Assembly: GCF_900115045.1 (NCBI RefSeq)
Contig: NZ_FOVC01000003.1
Location: 248,001 to 312,000, forward strand
Direction of reading: 5' to 3'
Length of the DNA stretch: 64,000 bases
From: Izhakiella capsodis
GTDB taxonomy: Bacteria; Pseudomonadota; Gammaproteobacteria; Enterobacterales; Enterobacteriaceae
In this document: one piece after another, positions 27,768-36,926 of the stretch
Layout: the number at the start of each line of letters is the position of its first letter
Position numbering within the stretch: position 1 is the stretch's first letter
Position numbers and translations under genes: made by a program
The notes under the pieces: model-generated
Seen by the model: the letters and a program-made list of their open reading frames with translations, nothing else
What the model was told of the DNA's origin: nothing
The model's database searches: none

Positions 27768-28583
27768 TTAAACCCGTTTACAGGTGGCCTGATAGAAGAA
27801 GGGATTGTCGTGTGACGCGATATTGAATTTAAGCTGCTCGATAAGGTAATCACCGTTCAACGTGGGATTGAATTTACTCTCCAGCCGTAATGTACCACCC
27901 AGGCTGGATTCGCCGTCGATAAGCCAGCTCACGTCGAGACCTTTTTCGGTGCCTTTGGGCAACCCGACCATCCCGGAATTCTGGTTAACGATCTTGATCC
28001 GCCCTTTGACTGCTTTATCCGCATCCTTCACATACAGAACATCATCATCAATAAAGGCTTTTACGCCACCCGCATCCTGCAACCGCTCCACCAGCTTCAG
28101 CGTAGCGCCACAAAAATACCAGTTAGCGACATATTTATCCGTCGCCTGAAAGTCCAGCCGCACACCGCAGTCTCGTGCAATCCTTGCGGCGATGTCACTT
28201 AGCTTACTCATGGCACCGAAGGACGTTGTCACAATATCCCTGGCACTGCCGTTACCCGTTTTTGCTTTCAGCGATAATGTCACGTCAGGCGGGCTGGAGG
28301 ATTCAGCACTGACAATATCGCCGAAAAAAAGGCGAAAAACGCCGGTACTTATCCGACCAGCTTCCAGTATTAGCCGGGCGGGCTGTTTGCGTTTGTTATA
28401 AGGGCTGGTTTCCGTCAGAAGCCAATTGCGGGTAGTAGCATTCAGGCCATCAATACTGACGGTGCATTCATTCTGCAAAGGATTCGCATATTTGGTACCG
28501 CTGGCCTGTACTCGCATCCCCTCGTACCACTGCATGCGCCCGCTGACCTCAATCCCTACTCTGATCCGTCGTAAATCAATCAT
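27768..28583 (-). CDS. Baseplate hub protein (gp27/D-like)
   Basis: 271 residues, beginning MIDLRRIRVGIEVSGRM. It lies directly before the spike gene, as hub proteins do in Mu-like and related contractile-tail phages. Assignment rests on position, size and hub-like composition; no signature residue is decisive. Overlaps the preceding gene by eight bases. Confidence 0.7.
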   Translation of the reverse strand: MIDLRRIRVGIEVSGRMQWYEGMRVQASGTKYANPLQNECTVSIDGLNATTRNWLLTETSPYNKRKQPARLILEAGRISTGVFRLFFGDIVSAESSSPPDVTLSLKAKTGNGSARDIVTTSFGAMSKLSDIAARIARDCGVRLDFQATDKYVANWYFCGATLKLVERLQDAGGVKAFIDDDVLYVKDADKAVKGRIKIVNQNSGMVGLPKGTEKGLDVSWLIDGESSLGGTLRLESKFNPTLNGDYLIEQLKFNIASHDNPFFYQATCKRV

Positions 28584-28869
28584 CTGGCCCCCAGAATATC
28601 AGGCTCTGCGTTTTGCCGAACGCTTCATACCAGGGCAAGGCATCCTGTTCGGTGATAAAGGCAAAATTTCCGGCTAATGCCAGGTGGGTATAGGGGATCA
28701 AGGGCGCATCGGCTGTCGCTCTGGTTGCCAGCATGACAACCTTCTCATTGCAGCGAATATCGCACACCATCATCTTCCGCGCGGCTTTGATCGTCAGATC
28801 CCAGAGATTATCCGCAACGATGATTTGCAGGCGCTGGTTTGGCACCGGATTTAACGGTATTTCACGCAT
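28576..28869 (-). CDS. Baseplate plug-type protein, internal start
   Basis: 97-residue product starting MREIPLNPVPNQRLQI at 28869, with GGAGG seven bases upstream. It matches the small plug or DUF6983-like proteins usually encoded separately just before the hub gene. Because of the ribosome binding site I think it is translated on its own even if the longer frame is also read. Confidence 0.6.
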   Translation of the reverse strand: MREIPLNPVPNQRLQIIVADNLWDLTIKAARKMMVCDIRCNEKVVMLATRATADAPLIPYTHLALAGNFAFITEQDALPWYEAFGKTQSLIFWGPDD

Positions 28870-29382
28870 TGTTTTTCCTCCGGCTAGCCTGACAAGCAAC
28901 GAACTCTTCCGTTCTTTTGAGACAGCTTTGGTCTGCGCACACCCCCTTTTGACGGTGCTGGACTGTGACGGCTTCTGCACTTTTTTTGGCGGAAGCGCGC
29001 CGTATTCGGGGGTCACACTACGCCATTCGGTGAAGTGCAAAGACAGCTGAATAGCATCGATCATTTCTACGCTTTCGTCGTGACTGAAATCAGTGAGCAG
29101 CATAGGTTGATAGATTTTGACTTTGGTCTGAATACCCACTAGCTTGTTATGCTCCCAGGCTTGCTGCATCAGGCCAAAAACAGTGTTGATATCACCGGAC
29201 AAAATCAGGTCCATGCTAATCTCTACGGCCTGCACAACAACATGATCGCTGCGATTTTCCCCTGACTCGACCTGAAAAATGGTGGCCTTGCGCACATCAT
29301 TGACAGTGATTTTTATGGGGCTTGCGGTGGCATACAGCGTGGTAAAATTATCGATATCAAAGATTTTTACGTCAGTGATCAT
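28576..29382 (-). CDS. Baseplate protein fused in frame to plug-like protein
   Basis: A 268-codon frame that seems to hold two proteins. Residues 1 to about 150 look like the early-assembling tail protein that follows the tape measure (ITVNDVRKATIFQVESGE, HDESVEMIDAIQLSLHF). Residues 172-268 look like a stand-alone baseplate plug protein. A strong GGAGG lies seven bases before codon 172, and a neighbouring frame has TAG at 28884-28886, where the first gene may once have stopped. Either a real fusion or a one-base shift that removed the stop. Confidence 0.65.
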   Translation of the reverse strand: MITDVKIFDIDNFTTLYATASPIKITVNDVRKATIFQVESGENRSDHVVVQAVEISMDLILSGDINTVFGLMQQAWEHNKLVGIQTKVKIYQPMLLTDFSHDESVEMIDAIQLSLHFTEWRSVTPEYGALPPKKVQKPSQSSTVKRGCAQTKAVSKERKSSLLVRLAGGKTMREIPLNPVPNQRLQIIVADNLWDLTIKAARKMMVCDIRCNEKVVMLATRATADAPLIPYTHLALAGNFAFITEQDALPWYEAFGKTQSLIFWGPDD

Positions 29383-31055
29383 ATAGCCAGCCCCGTTTGC
29401 GTTTGTTGCCCAAAATCCTGCAACTGCTCCAGAAACGCCTCTTTAGCGCCTGCCGCCATACCTGCCGCATCGGTTGCCTTTGTTTCAACCCTCACTTCAC
29501 CGATATTCAGGGTGGTTTCATTCTTCAGGCTGGCACTATTGCTGATTGCCTGGCTGGTCACGGAGTTGAGGGGATGATTATTCGCTGCTGCAATCAGAGC
29601 TTTTCCCTGCTCGACCATATTCTGAGTATCCCGCTGTGGTAAGGGACGTTCAGCTTCGGGAATACGGTGCGTTACCTCTCCCTCAGCGCTGATTTTGCGC
29701 TCTACGGTGAGTTCTTTTTCGTCATCAGCACCGAACCAGCCCTTCACTTTTGACCAGCCTTTCTGAATTGTATCCAGACCGCCATTTATCCAGCCGATCA
29801 CCTTCTGCACTTGCGCCCACATCCAGCTGAATATGCCTACAACCGCATTCGCAACCTGATCGAATACGCTGCCAAATTGTGATCCCCATTTAATCAGGCT
29901 GTTTACTGAGTTCAACAACCAGCCAATAAACTGGTTCAGGCCGTTATTCATTTTGCTGTAAGCGTCCACCACCGTATCCGCAACGAAATTCACGGTGTCT
30001 GTGAGGGAGTCAAACAGAAATTTGAATGCGTCCCACAGCAGCATAATGGCCTGTTTAAGTGTGGGATAAGCATCGAGAAGGCGGCCGATCATCGAATCAT
30101 TACCGTCGATAAAATTCATGATGTCGTCGTAAACCAGCGCGAACGCGGCGGCAAGCAAAGCAATCACGCCAATAATGGCGAGTATCGGCCAGGTTGCTGC
30201 CAGCGTAGCAGCAGCCGCAACCAGCATCGGTGGCACGTAGTAGGCGGCAACCGCCGCACCAATCGCAAGAAAAAAACCGCTGACCAGATTCTTATTCTGC
30301 TGGCAAAACAGCACAAATTGACGCAGCCATTCCATGCCCTGAGTCAGAAACGGCAATACCCTATCGAGAAAGCTGTTTTTTAACTGGACGGAGGATTGCG
30401 TTAAATCACGCATGGCCTGGTTGAAGCGCAGAGACTGATCAATACTCTCTTTATTGATGCTCGCGTACTCTTCTTGCAGGCTCATCATGTGCGCCATCTC
30501 TTGGCGGCCTTTCATCATCAACTCAATGGTTTTGTCGTCCGTCACGCCAAAGTCTGCAAGGCGTGATTTCGCGTCATCAAAGCTCATCCCCTTGACTTCA
30601 TCGGCTGTCGCAAGAATTTTTTCCATCGAGTCGGTTGTGTCGCCAAAGGCTTTTGCCATCGCCGTCAGATCCGCCTGCGCGTTTTCTCTGGTCCCGCCAA
30701 GCGCGGCAACTGAGCCGGCAAACGCATCCACATCAGCCGCCGACATGTTTAATTTTTTACTCAACTGATCAAGCGCTTCAACTTCCTGTGCGCGTAGTGC
30801 GGTGTCGCTAAAGAGTGATGACACATCCAACAATTTGCCAAACAACCCAAGGGCTTTCTGAGCTAATACCGCCATGCCGGCTTCCACACTGCCGGCAAAT
30901 TTACTGACGACTTTTGCGGCGTTATCGCCGGTATTTTGCGCCTGTTTCATCCCCTCAATCATATCGTCGATAGCATGCTGAACATGATCAAAATCAGCAT
31001 CAGCCTGCCGGGTGTCGAATTCATACACCTGCACAAAGGCATCTAATAGCGGCAT
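29379..31055 (-). CDS. Tail tape measure protein
   Basis: 558 residues, largely helical, with a hydrophobic block near residues 255-305 (GFFLAIGAAVAAYYVPPM, then ILAIIGVIALLAAAFALV). It sets tail length; 558 residues would give a short tail by phage standards. It starts at the TAATG junction with the frameshift extension of the chaperone gene, the usual place for a tape measure gene. Confidence 0.88.
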   Translation of the reverse strand: MPLLDAFVQVYEFDTRQADADFDHVQHAIDDMIEGMKQAQNTGDNAAKVVSKFAGSVEAGMAVLAQKALGLFGKLLDVSSLFSDTALRAQEVEALDQLSKKLNMSAADVDAFAGSVAALGGTRENAQADLTAMAKAFGDTTDSMEKILATADEVKGMSFDDAKSRLADFGVTDDKTIELMMKGRQEMAHMMSLQEEYASINKESIDQSLRFNQAMRDLTQSSVQLKNSFLDRVLPFLTQGMEWLRQFVLFCQQNKNLVSGFFLAIGAAVAAYYVPPMLVAAAATLAATWPILAIIGVIALLAAAFALVYDDIMNFIDGNDSMIGRLLDAYPTLKQAIMLLWDAFKFLFDSLTDTVNFVADTVVDAYSKMNNGLNQFIGWLLNSVNSLIKWGSQFGSVFDQVANAVVGIFSWMWAQVQKVIGWINGGLDTIQKGWSKVKGWFGADDEKELTVERKISAEGEVTHRIPEAERPLPQRDTQNMVEQGKALIAAANNHPLNSVTSQAISNSASLKNETTLNIGEVRVETKATDAAGMAAGAKEAFLEQLQDFGQQTQTGLAI

Positions 31056-31179
31056 TATCGGTTTCCTGCGGCGGCAAGCGCCTCGTTATAGCGGTTGGTC
31101 ACAGCGATTTCCCACAAGTCCATCGCCTCCTCCAAATCTATAGAGGTTTTGAGCTCGGTGAAGCTGGCGAGTTTTTCTG
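31055..31179 (-). CDS. -1 frame extension of tail assembly chaperone
   Basis: In the -1 frame an open stretch reads on from the slip site to TAA at 31055-31057 (SEKLASFTELKTSIDLEE, then LWEIAVTNRYNEALAAAG). It has no start of its own and ends overlapping the tape measure ATG as TAATG. This is the G-T arrangement of contractile and long-tailed phages. The product would be a C-terminal part of the long chaperone form. Confidence 0.65.
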
Positions 31180-31596
31180 AGATGATGACTGCAAAGAATC
31201 CATCAGCGTTTTTATAATCGACGGGAGTGAATCGCTGATTTTGCCCAGCAGGTAGGGCAGGAAAGCGTTGCTCCCGGCGTTGCCGAAAAAACTGGTGTTG
31301 TACCTCAACATAGCAAGCTCAAGACGGATCAGTGCTTCACCGTCCGGGACATGGTTATCAATCAGCGTCTGAGTTTTCAGACAGATTTCCGCACCATCGC
31401 GCATTACCGCCACATGGGCCATCATTTTTAGCATGGCTTCTTTGCTTATTTCGTAGTCGCCAATTTTAGGGGCGTTTGACAGCGGATATTTTGCCAGGAT
31501 TTCACGCCCCAGCGTGGCGGGTAAACGACTGATCACAAAGGCGTGCATCTCCCCGTCAACATCCTTTATTTCAATATCTTTTGGCTTAATCAGCAT
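31138..31596 (-). CDS. Tail assembly chaperone (short form)
   Basis: 152 residues from the ATG at 31596, preceded by GAGG at five bases (MLIKPKDIEIKDVDGEMHA). It sits between the tube and tape measure genes, the standard place for the chaperone that wraps the tape measure. The frame stays open upstream to 31875 but that part overlaps the tube gene and has no homology. Ends at TAG 31138-31140. Confidence 0.75.
   Translation of the reverse strand: MLIKPKDIEIKDVDGEMHAFVISRLPATLGREILAKYPLSNAPKIGDYEISKEAMLKMMAHVAVMRDGAEICLKTQTLIDNHVPDGEALIRLELAMLRYNTSFFGNAGSNAFLPYLLGKISDSLPSIIKTLMDSLQSSSQKNSPASPSSKPL
31171..31177 (-). promoter_or_regulatory. Candidate -1 ribosomal slip site
   Basis: Read in the zero frame as CAG AAA AAC, giving the heptamer G AAA AAC, a near-canonical slippery sequence. 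It lies where the zero frame (ending TAG at 31138) and the -1 frame (ending at 31055) overlap. Confidence 0.5.
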
Positions 31597-31636
31597 AATG
31601 ACCTCAATAGAAAGGCGGGAATATTCCGCCTGAAGG

Positions 31637-32089
31637 TTAACGAACGCGCGTACAGTCAAAGTCCTGAAATACAAAGGTATACACCTTTGATTTAAGACGC
31701 CCGGCGCTGGTCGCAGAATTCCCCCGACTGCCGTTGGTAATTTTCCCGTTACGCGCGGTCGTGGTCGCGCCGTCACCGTAGGACGCCACCAGCGTAATGT
31801 TATCTCCGGCATGTCTGCGGCCACGTTTGGCCGTGTTAGCTTCCAACAGGATCGCCAGATTCTGATCTTCTTCACTGCCCGGCAGCACGCTTATCGTCAC
31901 CGTCTGCGGGGTGGGCGTTGACCAGCACACCAGATTGCCATTGATATCCATACCGGTTTTAGCGATATCGACAGTCGGCAAATCGAATGGATCGCCATCA
32001 TCGGCGAAAGCCGTTAGCAATATCCCTGACGGAAAGGTCTGGCTTGCCTGCACCAGCAGGCTAAGACCGGTTGCGGATACATCATTCAT
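31637..32089 (-). CDS. Tail tube protein-like (DUF3277 type)
   Basis: 150 residues, starting MNDVSATGLSLLVQASQTF and containing FDLPTVDIAKTGMDINGNLV. Follows the DUF3383 sheath gene directly, as DUF3277 tube-type proteins do in related phages. Rich in beta structure by composition; no lesion. Confidence 0.75.
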   Translation of the reverse strand: MNDVSATGLSLLVQASQTFPSGILLTAFADDGDPFDLPTVDIAKTGMDINGNLVCWSTPTPQTVTISVLPGSEEDQNLAILLEANTAKRGRRHAGDNITLVASYGDGATTTARNGKITNGSRGNSATSAGRLKSKVYTFVFQDFDCTRVR

Positions 32090-32099
32090 TATTTATTCC

Positions 32100-33587
32100 T
32101 TACACCAGGTTGTGAGAGCCTTCGATTTTACGTACCCAGTCGCCTTTACCGTAAAGCAACACATATTTCATCATGTATTCCGGCGAACCAGACGGCCCGG
32201 TATTTTCAACGATCTGTACGTTGTACCAGTAGCCCTTATCCTGAATATCGTGCCAGGCTAAATCGTCGCCAGACGCATCAACGACGGCGAGTTTCTGTGC
32301 ATCTGATAGTGTCTTACCGGGAAGAATGGTGCCGTTATCCACCGCTTTGGTCACTGCGCCGGCGAGAACCATCATTGCTCTGGCCTCACCATCGCGGTTG
32401 GCAGGGACGCCACGCGTCGCCAGCAGTAACGAAAGCCACTGTTGTGCAATCCAGGCTTTTAACCACTGCTCATTGGCATGAACGCTCATGTCCAGTGGGG
32501 CGGTATCCGGCCCGCACAGAAAACCACGTTGATAAAACGCAATATGTGAACCTGCGACCGCCGTTTCTCCATAATAGTTGACGCGCAACTTATCCAGCTT
32601 ATCGGCATCCAGATCCGTGGTTACCTGTGACGGGAACGTCACGCCAAACTGGCGAAACATATAGTTGGTGGTAGCGTTTGTGCGGTCATAGTCCGTTGCC
32701 GCCAGTACCGCCATAGGTAACGCCTGAGCATAAAAGTTATCCTCAGTTTTAAGATTCAGCGCTGTTGACGCCGTGCCGATCAGCGCCGCGCTGAAAGCCT
32801 CCGCATCCGCAGCGGAAACATGCAGATGTAACTGGTATTTCACGTTCTCACCTGCCACATATTGGGCAAGGACAACGGCCTGATCGCACGTTAAAGGGTC
32901 AATGAACGTCGCACTGCCGAATGAATCCGAGATGTTCTCTGCCGCGATGAAGGCTTCAAGCGGGGTTTGTGCGGCACTCCCCGGTAGAGATTGTCCGAGG
33001 GACAACCCCATCGCATCGGCGAGCGCGGAAGACTCAACGCTGATGCTGGCTTGCTCCGGCACGCCGCCATTGATTTCAAACGTGCTGCCGGAGGCCATGA
33101 AGGACACTCTGGCAGAAGCAAAAGCGGGTTCAGATTCAGCATTGAGCTTTTTTTGGATCGCCGAGGCAACGTCGGCATAGGCCATCACACTGGAAAGATC
33201 GATCGCGGTCAGCACTTTACTGATATTACCGATAGTCAGCTTAAGTGTTCCGCTGGCGATCGCCTTCAACGCATCCAGACTGGCCGCATCGCCTCCCGAA
33301 AGAGTTGGCGCACGACCGGTCGGATTGTAGGGTGCGACCTGCAACGCCCTCGGTTTATTAACAGGAGCCGGACTGGTGTAGCTGAAATATTGTCGGGCAA
33401 AATTCGCTTCAGGAGAGTTCGCCTCCAGAAACTGATCAATCTGAGCGCTGGAGAGTTCCAGCACATCATCCGCTGGAATTTTTGCATGTTGAGAAAATAT
33501 GCGACCCGTCAGTTTGCGCATCGGTACAGAAGACGCGCCAATGACCGCACTCGCAATGCTGACATAGCGTGTTTGTTTAATTGGCAT
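32100..33587 (-). CDS. Contractile tail sheath protein (DUF3383 type)
   Basis: 495 residues, starting MPIKQTRYVSIASAVIGAS. Matches the DUF3383 family of contractile sheaths (C-terminal GYWYNVQIVENTGPSGSPEY and YLLYGKGDWVRKIEGSH type ending). It marks the particle as myovirus-like. The gene is intact and lies 10 bp before the tube gene. Confidence 0.85.
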   Translation of the reverse strand: MPIKQTRYVSIASAVIGASSVPMRKLTGRIFSQHAKIPADDVLELSSAQIDQFLEANSPEANFARQYFSYTSPAPVNKPRALQVAPYNPTGRAPTLSGGDAASLDALKAIASGTLKLTIGNISKVLTAIDLSSVMAYADVASAIQKKLNAESEPAFASARVSFMASGSTFEINGGVPEQASISVESSALADAMGLSLGQSLPGSAAQTPLEAFIAAENISDSFGSATFIDPLTCDQAVVLAQYVAGENVKYQLHLHVSAADAEAFSAALIGTASTALNLKTEDNFYAQALPMAVLAATDYDRTNATTNYMFRQFGVTFPSQVTTDLDADKLDKLRVNYYGETAVAGSHIAFYQRGFLCGPDTAPLDMSVHANEQWLKAWIAQQWLSLLLATRGVPANRDGEARAMMVLAGAVTKAVDNGTILPGKTLSDAQKLAVVDASGDDLAWHDIQDKGYWYNVQIVENTGPSGSPEYMMKYVLLYGKGDWVRKIEGSHNLV

Positions 33588-33600
33588 AGTTAAACCTTGA

Positions 33601-34115
33601 TTAAATACGATAAATATCAGGATAAAGCGCTGTTACTGCTTTGGTGTTCAGGCGTATTTCGCGGTGAAATGTGACATTAAAATCAAATGAGGGGCTTTGT
33701 TGGTAATCTCCCTGATCATTAAGAAAATAGGGGGTTCGGATATCAGAAGCGCGCTGTACCCCTACCCGGTGTTTTTTTAGTGCATCAACAAAAAACAGTG
33801 AGTTCACTATCATTCGAACCGTCGCAATAAGATCAGTGGCCGTGAACTTATCGCTATCTGATACCTGCCCCTGAACCTGCAGTGTTTTTTCAACTAACTG
33901 GATTTCTTTGTGGTTCGCATCGTCGTCAACCACCTGATAGCTGCGCACCGGCCATCCACGTCCTGTCTCACTAACAGGAAAAAAAATACTGAATGTGCGT
34001 CCTGTTGCTGTTTCATCGGCTGATACCCGGCAACAACCGGCAGCGAAAATCCCGCGTCATTCATTTGCACCAGTATCTGTTGCCGGATGGCGGTATAAAC
34101 CTCGTTATCCAGCAT
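33601..34115 (-). pseudogene. Phage neck/tail terminator (LIC_12616 type), frameshifted
   Basis: Two frames that together make one protein of about 170 residues. The first starts MLDNEVYTAIRQQILVQMND at 34115 and reaches a run of eight T near 33980; the second continues SETGRGWPVRSYQVVDDDAN ... TALYPDIYRI to 33601. One extra T would give HSVFFFPVSETG and a continuous protein of the LIC_12616 family, encoded just before DUF3383 sheath genes in related phages. A homopolymer slip, real or from sequencing, is the likely cause. Confidence 0.7.
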
Positions 34116-34126
34116 AGTTTACAGCC

Positions 34127-34408
34127 TCAGAGCAAAGAACAGATGCCAGCGATCCAGGCGGGTGATTCTGCGCCTTCGATTTGCCGGCTTCGTTTAAAAG
34201 ATGAGACATAAATCGAATCCAGATAGCCATCTGCTGCCACTCCTCCATGCAGTCGCATTAAAGAGATTGCCTGACATAATTTTCCTCCACCACATAAGTG
34301 CCCTTCTGCAACATTTACCCGATATCCACCCGCGATTTTGTTATGGGTTTTCTGCTTGATGAGATTAGAACCAGACTGACGCTGACCGCCCGCAGGCTGA
34401 CATAATGA
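34127..34408 (-). pseudogene. Open stretch without start, probable truncated phage gene
   Basis: 94 codons open on the minus strand, ending in TGA at 34127, with protein-like sequence (YRVNVAEGHLCGGGKLCQ, then RLHGGVAADGYLDSIYVSS) but no start codon at the upstream end. It lies where a head-tail gene would be, next to the neck protein. I do not recognise the family. It probably marks the edge of the deletion that removed the head genes. Confidence 0.35.
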
Positions 34409-34578
34409 CTACCACTTTTCAGGATCAGTTTTAATTTTCTTAACCGTGATAAACCCTCTTTCATCTTATTAAGAAAACATGATCCTTTCTCCGCACAACG
34501 TATTGCGTATCAGCAATATCGGTAATGTGTATTTATCTGGTTAAGCCTGCTTCATCAGGACAGCAGGCAATCTTTTGT

Positions 34579-36141
34579 TTAAATGACAGACTCATCAGGA
34601 AAGTCATTTTTAATGATTTCCTGAATGTTCCTTTCTGCCAGAGCCGCTATTGTTAAAGAAGGGTTTACCAACCCGGCACTCCCGGGGAGAGCAGCGCCAT
34701 CCATTACATAAAGGTTTTTCGCCCCATGAATTCTGCCGTAATTATCAGTCGCCATGCCAAGTACCATGCCGCCGAGCGGATGAGCAGTAAAAGAGGCCGA
34801 TACATCGGGAACCAGAAGGGGTACTCCGGGGATGCTGAGCGATTCACGGCATATTTTATTATTAACCTTTCTTATCGCATCAACGGCTTCATCATTTCCG
34901 TTTTCAGGCCACAATAAATCAACTGAATCACTTTCCTCGTTGTATTTAAATTCTGCCCGATTTTTTAAATCAAAAGCCATCCCCAGTGAACCCGCGATCC
35001 CAATATTCACCGGTATCCCGGGTGCATACCAATTTTCAAGTGTGGCCGGCATTGCAGATGAAGTAGCGTCATCTATTTTTGATACACAGGGTGCAGCCTG
35101 AGTCAGGCCTTTTAGCTGACTGAAAGAGCGTACAACAAGTGCATCACCGTTGGTTCCCCATCCTTTTCCAACATGTTCATTCATTCCCTTGATAGTATTA
35201 AGCGCTTTTGCTTTCACTAGCAATTCAGAGGTACCGATTGATCCAGCAGCAAAAAATATGTAATCACACTTAATATTATAGCATTCTAGAATGTTACCCT
35301 CCGGATCGGTATTTTTCACCTGAATACGATATCCATCATCATCTGAAATAATGCTATCCACTATTTGCCCAGGATATATCGCAGTCATTCCTGAATATTC
35401 AGCATCCAGGAGATAATTCTGGGTCAGGTCAAACTTTGCTCCATCGCTGTTACCTAAAGTACTTTCACCTATAATAGCCGACGCTCTGCATTCACCATCC
35501 AGTTCTTTCCTTAAAATATTTTCATTGAAAACAGAATCCACTTTATAAGGTTCGTATCCTGCTTTACGGGACTGTTCATCCCATACGCGTGAATGACCAA
35601 AAGGAGAACTTTCATAGATATCATCGGGGATTTTGCTCAGTTCAAGCGCTTTCCTTACTTTTGGATAGAAAATATTGCTCATCTCATCATAATCAACCCT
35701 TCCTTCGAAAAGCTGGTCAAAATATTGACGCTCCGGCTGAATCATCACCCCGGTATAAACCATGGAGCCACCACCTACGCATGCGCCTCTCCAGACATCA
35801 ATATTTTCATAGCTGGTTACGTCAACAACCCCACCAAAATCATCCACCGAAACTGGCAGTGTGTTCAACGCTTTAAAAAATCCTTTTTTATGCCAAAACC
35901 CTCTGCCGTCAGGCAGTGTTTCATTGGTGAAAATCTTCCTCTGGTCATCTTTTGGCCAGCGGAACCCTCGCTCTAAAACAACGGACTTAATACCTGCTTC
36001 TGCCAGTCTTAATGCGGTAACTGCCCCACCAAATCCCGAGCCGATTATCACGACCTTAGCATCATCAGGCGCTTTCACATTCTGTTCAAAGATTTCCGGA
36101 ACAGTTTTTTTATAGAAATTAATTTTGTTAAAAATAGACAT
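34579..36141 (-). CDS. GMC-type / cholesterol oxidase-like FAD oxidoreductase
   Basis: 520 residues from the ATG at 36141, which follows AGGAG by five bases. FAD-binding VVIIGSGFGGA at residues 30-40, the GACVGGGS segment, a C-terminal AHPLGGMVLG and the closing NPSLTIAALAERN motif place it in the glucose-methanol-choline oxidoreductase group, nearest to bacterial cholesterol oxidases. No signal peptide is seen. The substrate is unknown. It stands in the late operon where phage head genes are expected, on the same strand but with AT-rich flanks, so it looks like cargo. It is not a copy of betA at the window's right end. Confidence 0.8.
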   Translation of the reverse strand: MSIFNKINFYKKTVPEIFEQNVKAPDDAKVVIIGSGFGGAVTALRLAEAGIKSVVLERGFRWPKDDQRKIFTNETLPDGRGFWHKKGFFKALNTLPVSVDDFGGVVDVTSYENIDVWRGACVGGGSMVYTGVMIQPERQYFDQLFEGRVDYDEMSNIFYPKVRKALELSKIPDDIYESSPFGHSRVWDEQSRKAGYEPYKVDSVFNENILRKELDGECRASAIIGESTLGNSDGAKFDLTQNYLLDAEYSGMTAIYPGQIVDSIISDDDGYRIQVKNTDPEGNILECYNIKCDYIFFAAGSIGTSELLVKAKALNTIKGMNEHVGKGWGTNGDALVVRSFSQLKGLTQAAPCVSKIDDATSSAMPATLENWYAPGIPVNIGIAGSLGMAFDLKNRAEFKYNEESDSVDLLWPENGNDEAVDAIRKVNNKICRESLSIPGVPLLVPDVSASFTAHPLGGMVLGMATDNYGRIHGAKNLYVMDGAALPGSAGLVNPSLTIAALAERNIQEIIKNDFPDESVI

Positions 36142-36458
36142 ACATTCTCCTGCACACAGTTGATAAAATTTAAATAACCTACATTTTCTGGTGTGGCAAA
36201 AATAATTTAATAATGACATTTTTAATATAACTCAGTCACTGAGCGGCATGTCCTATGAATTACTTTAATATTTAAACATCACTCTCAGCAAACCCTGCTT
36301 TACGCGCTAACGATTAACAGTCGCGCAATAAGAGAATTGAATATTAAATTTATCAAACACTCAGCGTGATATTTTAAATAATTACTGCACAAATTAATAA
36401 CTATAAGAAAATTCAAAGAAAAATCAGGCATGGTATTTTATTATCTGCAGACTGTATT
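36142..36458. other. AT-rich spacer, no gene
   Basis: About 317 bp of AT-rich DNA upstream of the oxidoreductase. I see no frame with coding character. It may carry the oxidoreductase's own promoter. Confidence 0.4.
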
Positions 36459-36926
36459 TTACTGGCACTGATACCTTATATAATCCTGCAGAAAACGTAA
36501 TTTATGTTGATCGTTAATTATTTCTGCTCTGATATCGAAAAGAGTTGATCCAGTTTCCCGACTGAGTTCGACGGTACCTCCATTGCCCATGCCGGAACTT
36601 GCGGAGGTTTCGGGCACACAGCAGGTGCCTTTGATACGCAGCCGGTGACGGCCAGTGGCCACATCGTCGCGAAGACGATCATTTTCATGTCTGGCATTAT
36701 TCAACTCCTTCATGTATTTAGCATCAAGCGCGGCAACTTCACGCTGCTGGCGCTGCATGTTATTTATCGTATTCAGCCGGGCCTCTGCCAGTTGTACAAA
36801 CTCACGCTGCTTTTTAATCGCCTTGTAGTAATTACTGCGGTAGTGAGACGCCAGTATCGCCAGAACGATAATGACTGAAACCGTCAGACCCGTCACAATC
36901 TGTCCCGGACGTAATGGGATAATCAT
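36459..36926 (-). CDS. Spanin inner-membrane subunit Rz
   Basis: 155 residues with an N-terminal membrane segment (about residues 9-27, IVTGLTVSVIIVLAILAS) and a periplasmic coiled coil rich in Q, R, N and E. It spans the periplasm and joins the outer-membrane Rz1 to fuse membranes at lysis. ATGA overlap with the upstream lysozyme gene. Confidence 0.85.
   Translation of the reverse strand: MIIPLRPGQIVTGLTVSVIIVLAILASHYRSNYYKAIKKQREFVQLAEARLNTINNMQRQQREVAALDAKYMKELNNARHENDRLRDDVATGRHRLRIKGTCCVPETSASSGMGNGGTVELSRETGSTLFDIRAEIINDQHKLRFLQDYIRYQCQ
36518..36697 (-). CDS. Spanin outer-membrane lipoprotein Rz1, nested in Rz
   Basis: 59 residues in another frame inside the Rz gene. Starts MPDMKMIVFATMWPLAVTGC at 36697 with GGAG seven bases upstream; LAVTGC is a lipobox with the lipidated Cys20. 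The mature part is proline-rich (PKPPQVPAW), as in Rz1 proteins. The nested layout is the lambda Rz/Rz1 one. Confidence 0.8.
   Translation of the reverse strand: MPDMKMIVFATMWPLAVTGCVSKAPAVCPKPPQVPAWAMEVPSNSVGKLDQLFSISEQK

Noticed and set aside
34579..36141. Oxidoreductase as a duplicate of betA
   Set aside because: Both are GMC enzymes, but the sequence is cholesterol-oxidase-like and lacks the BetA-type GGSSLINGM context.
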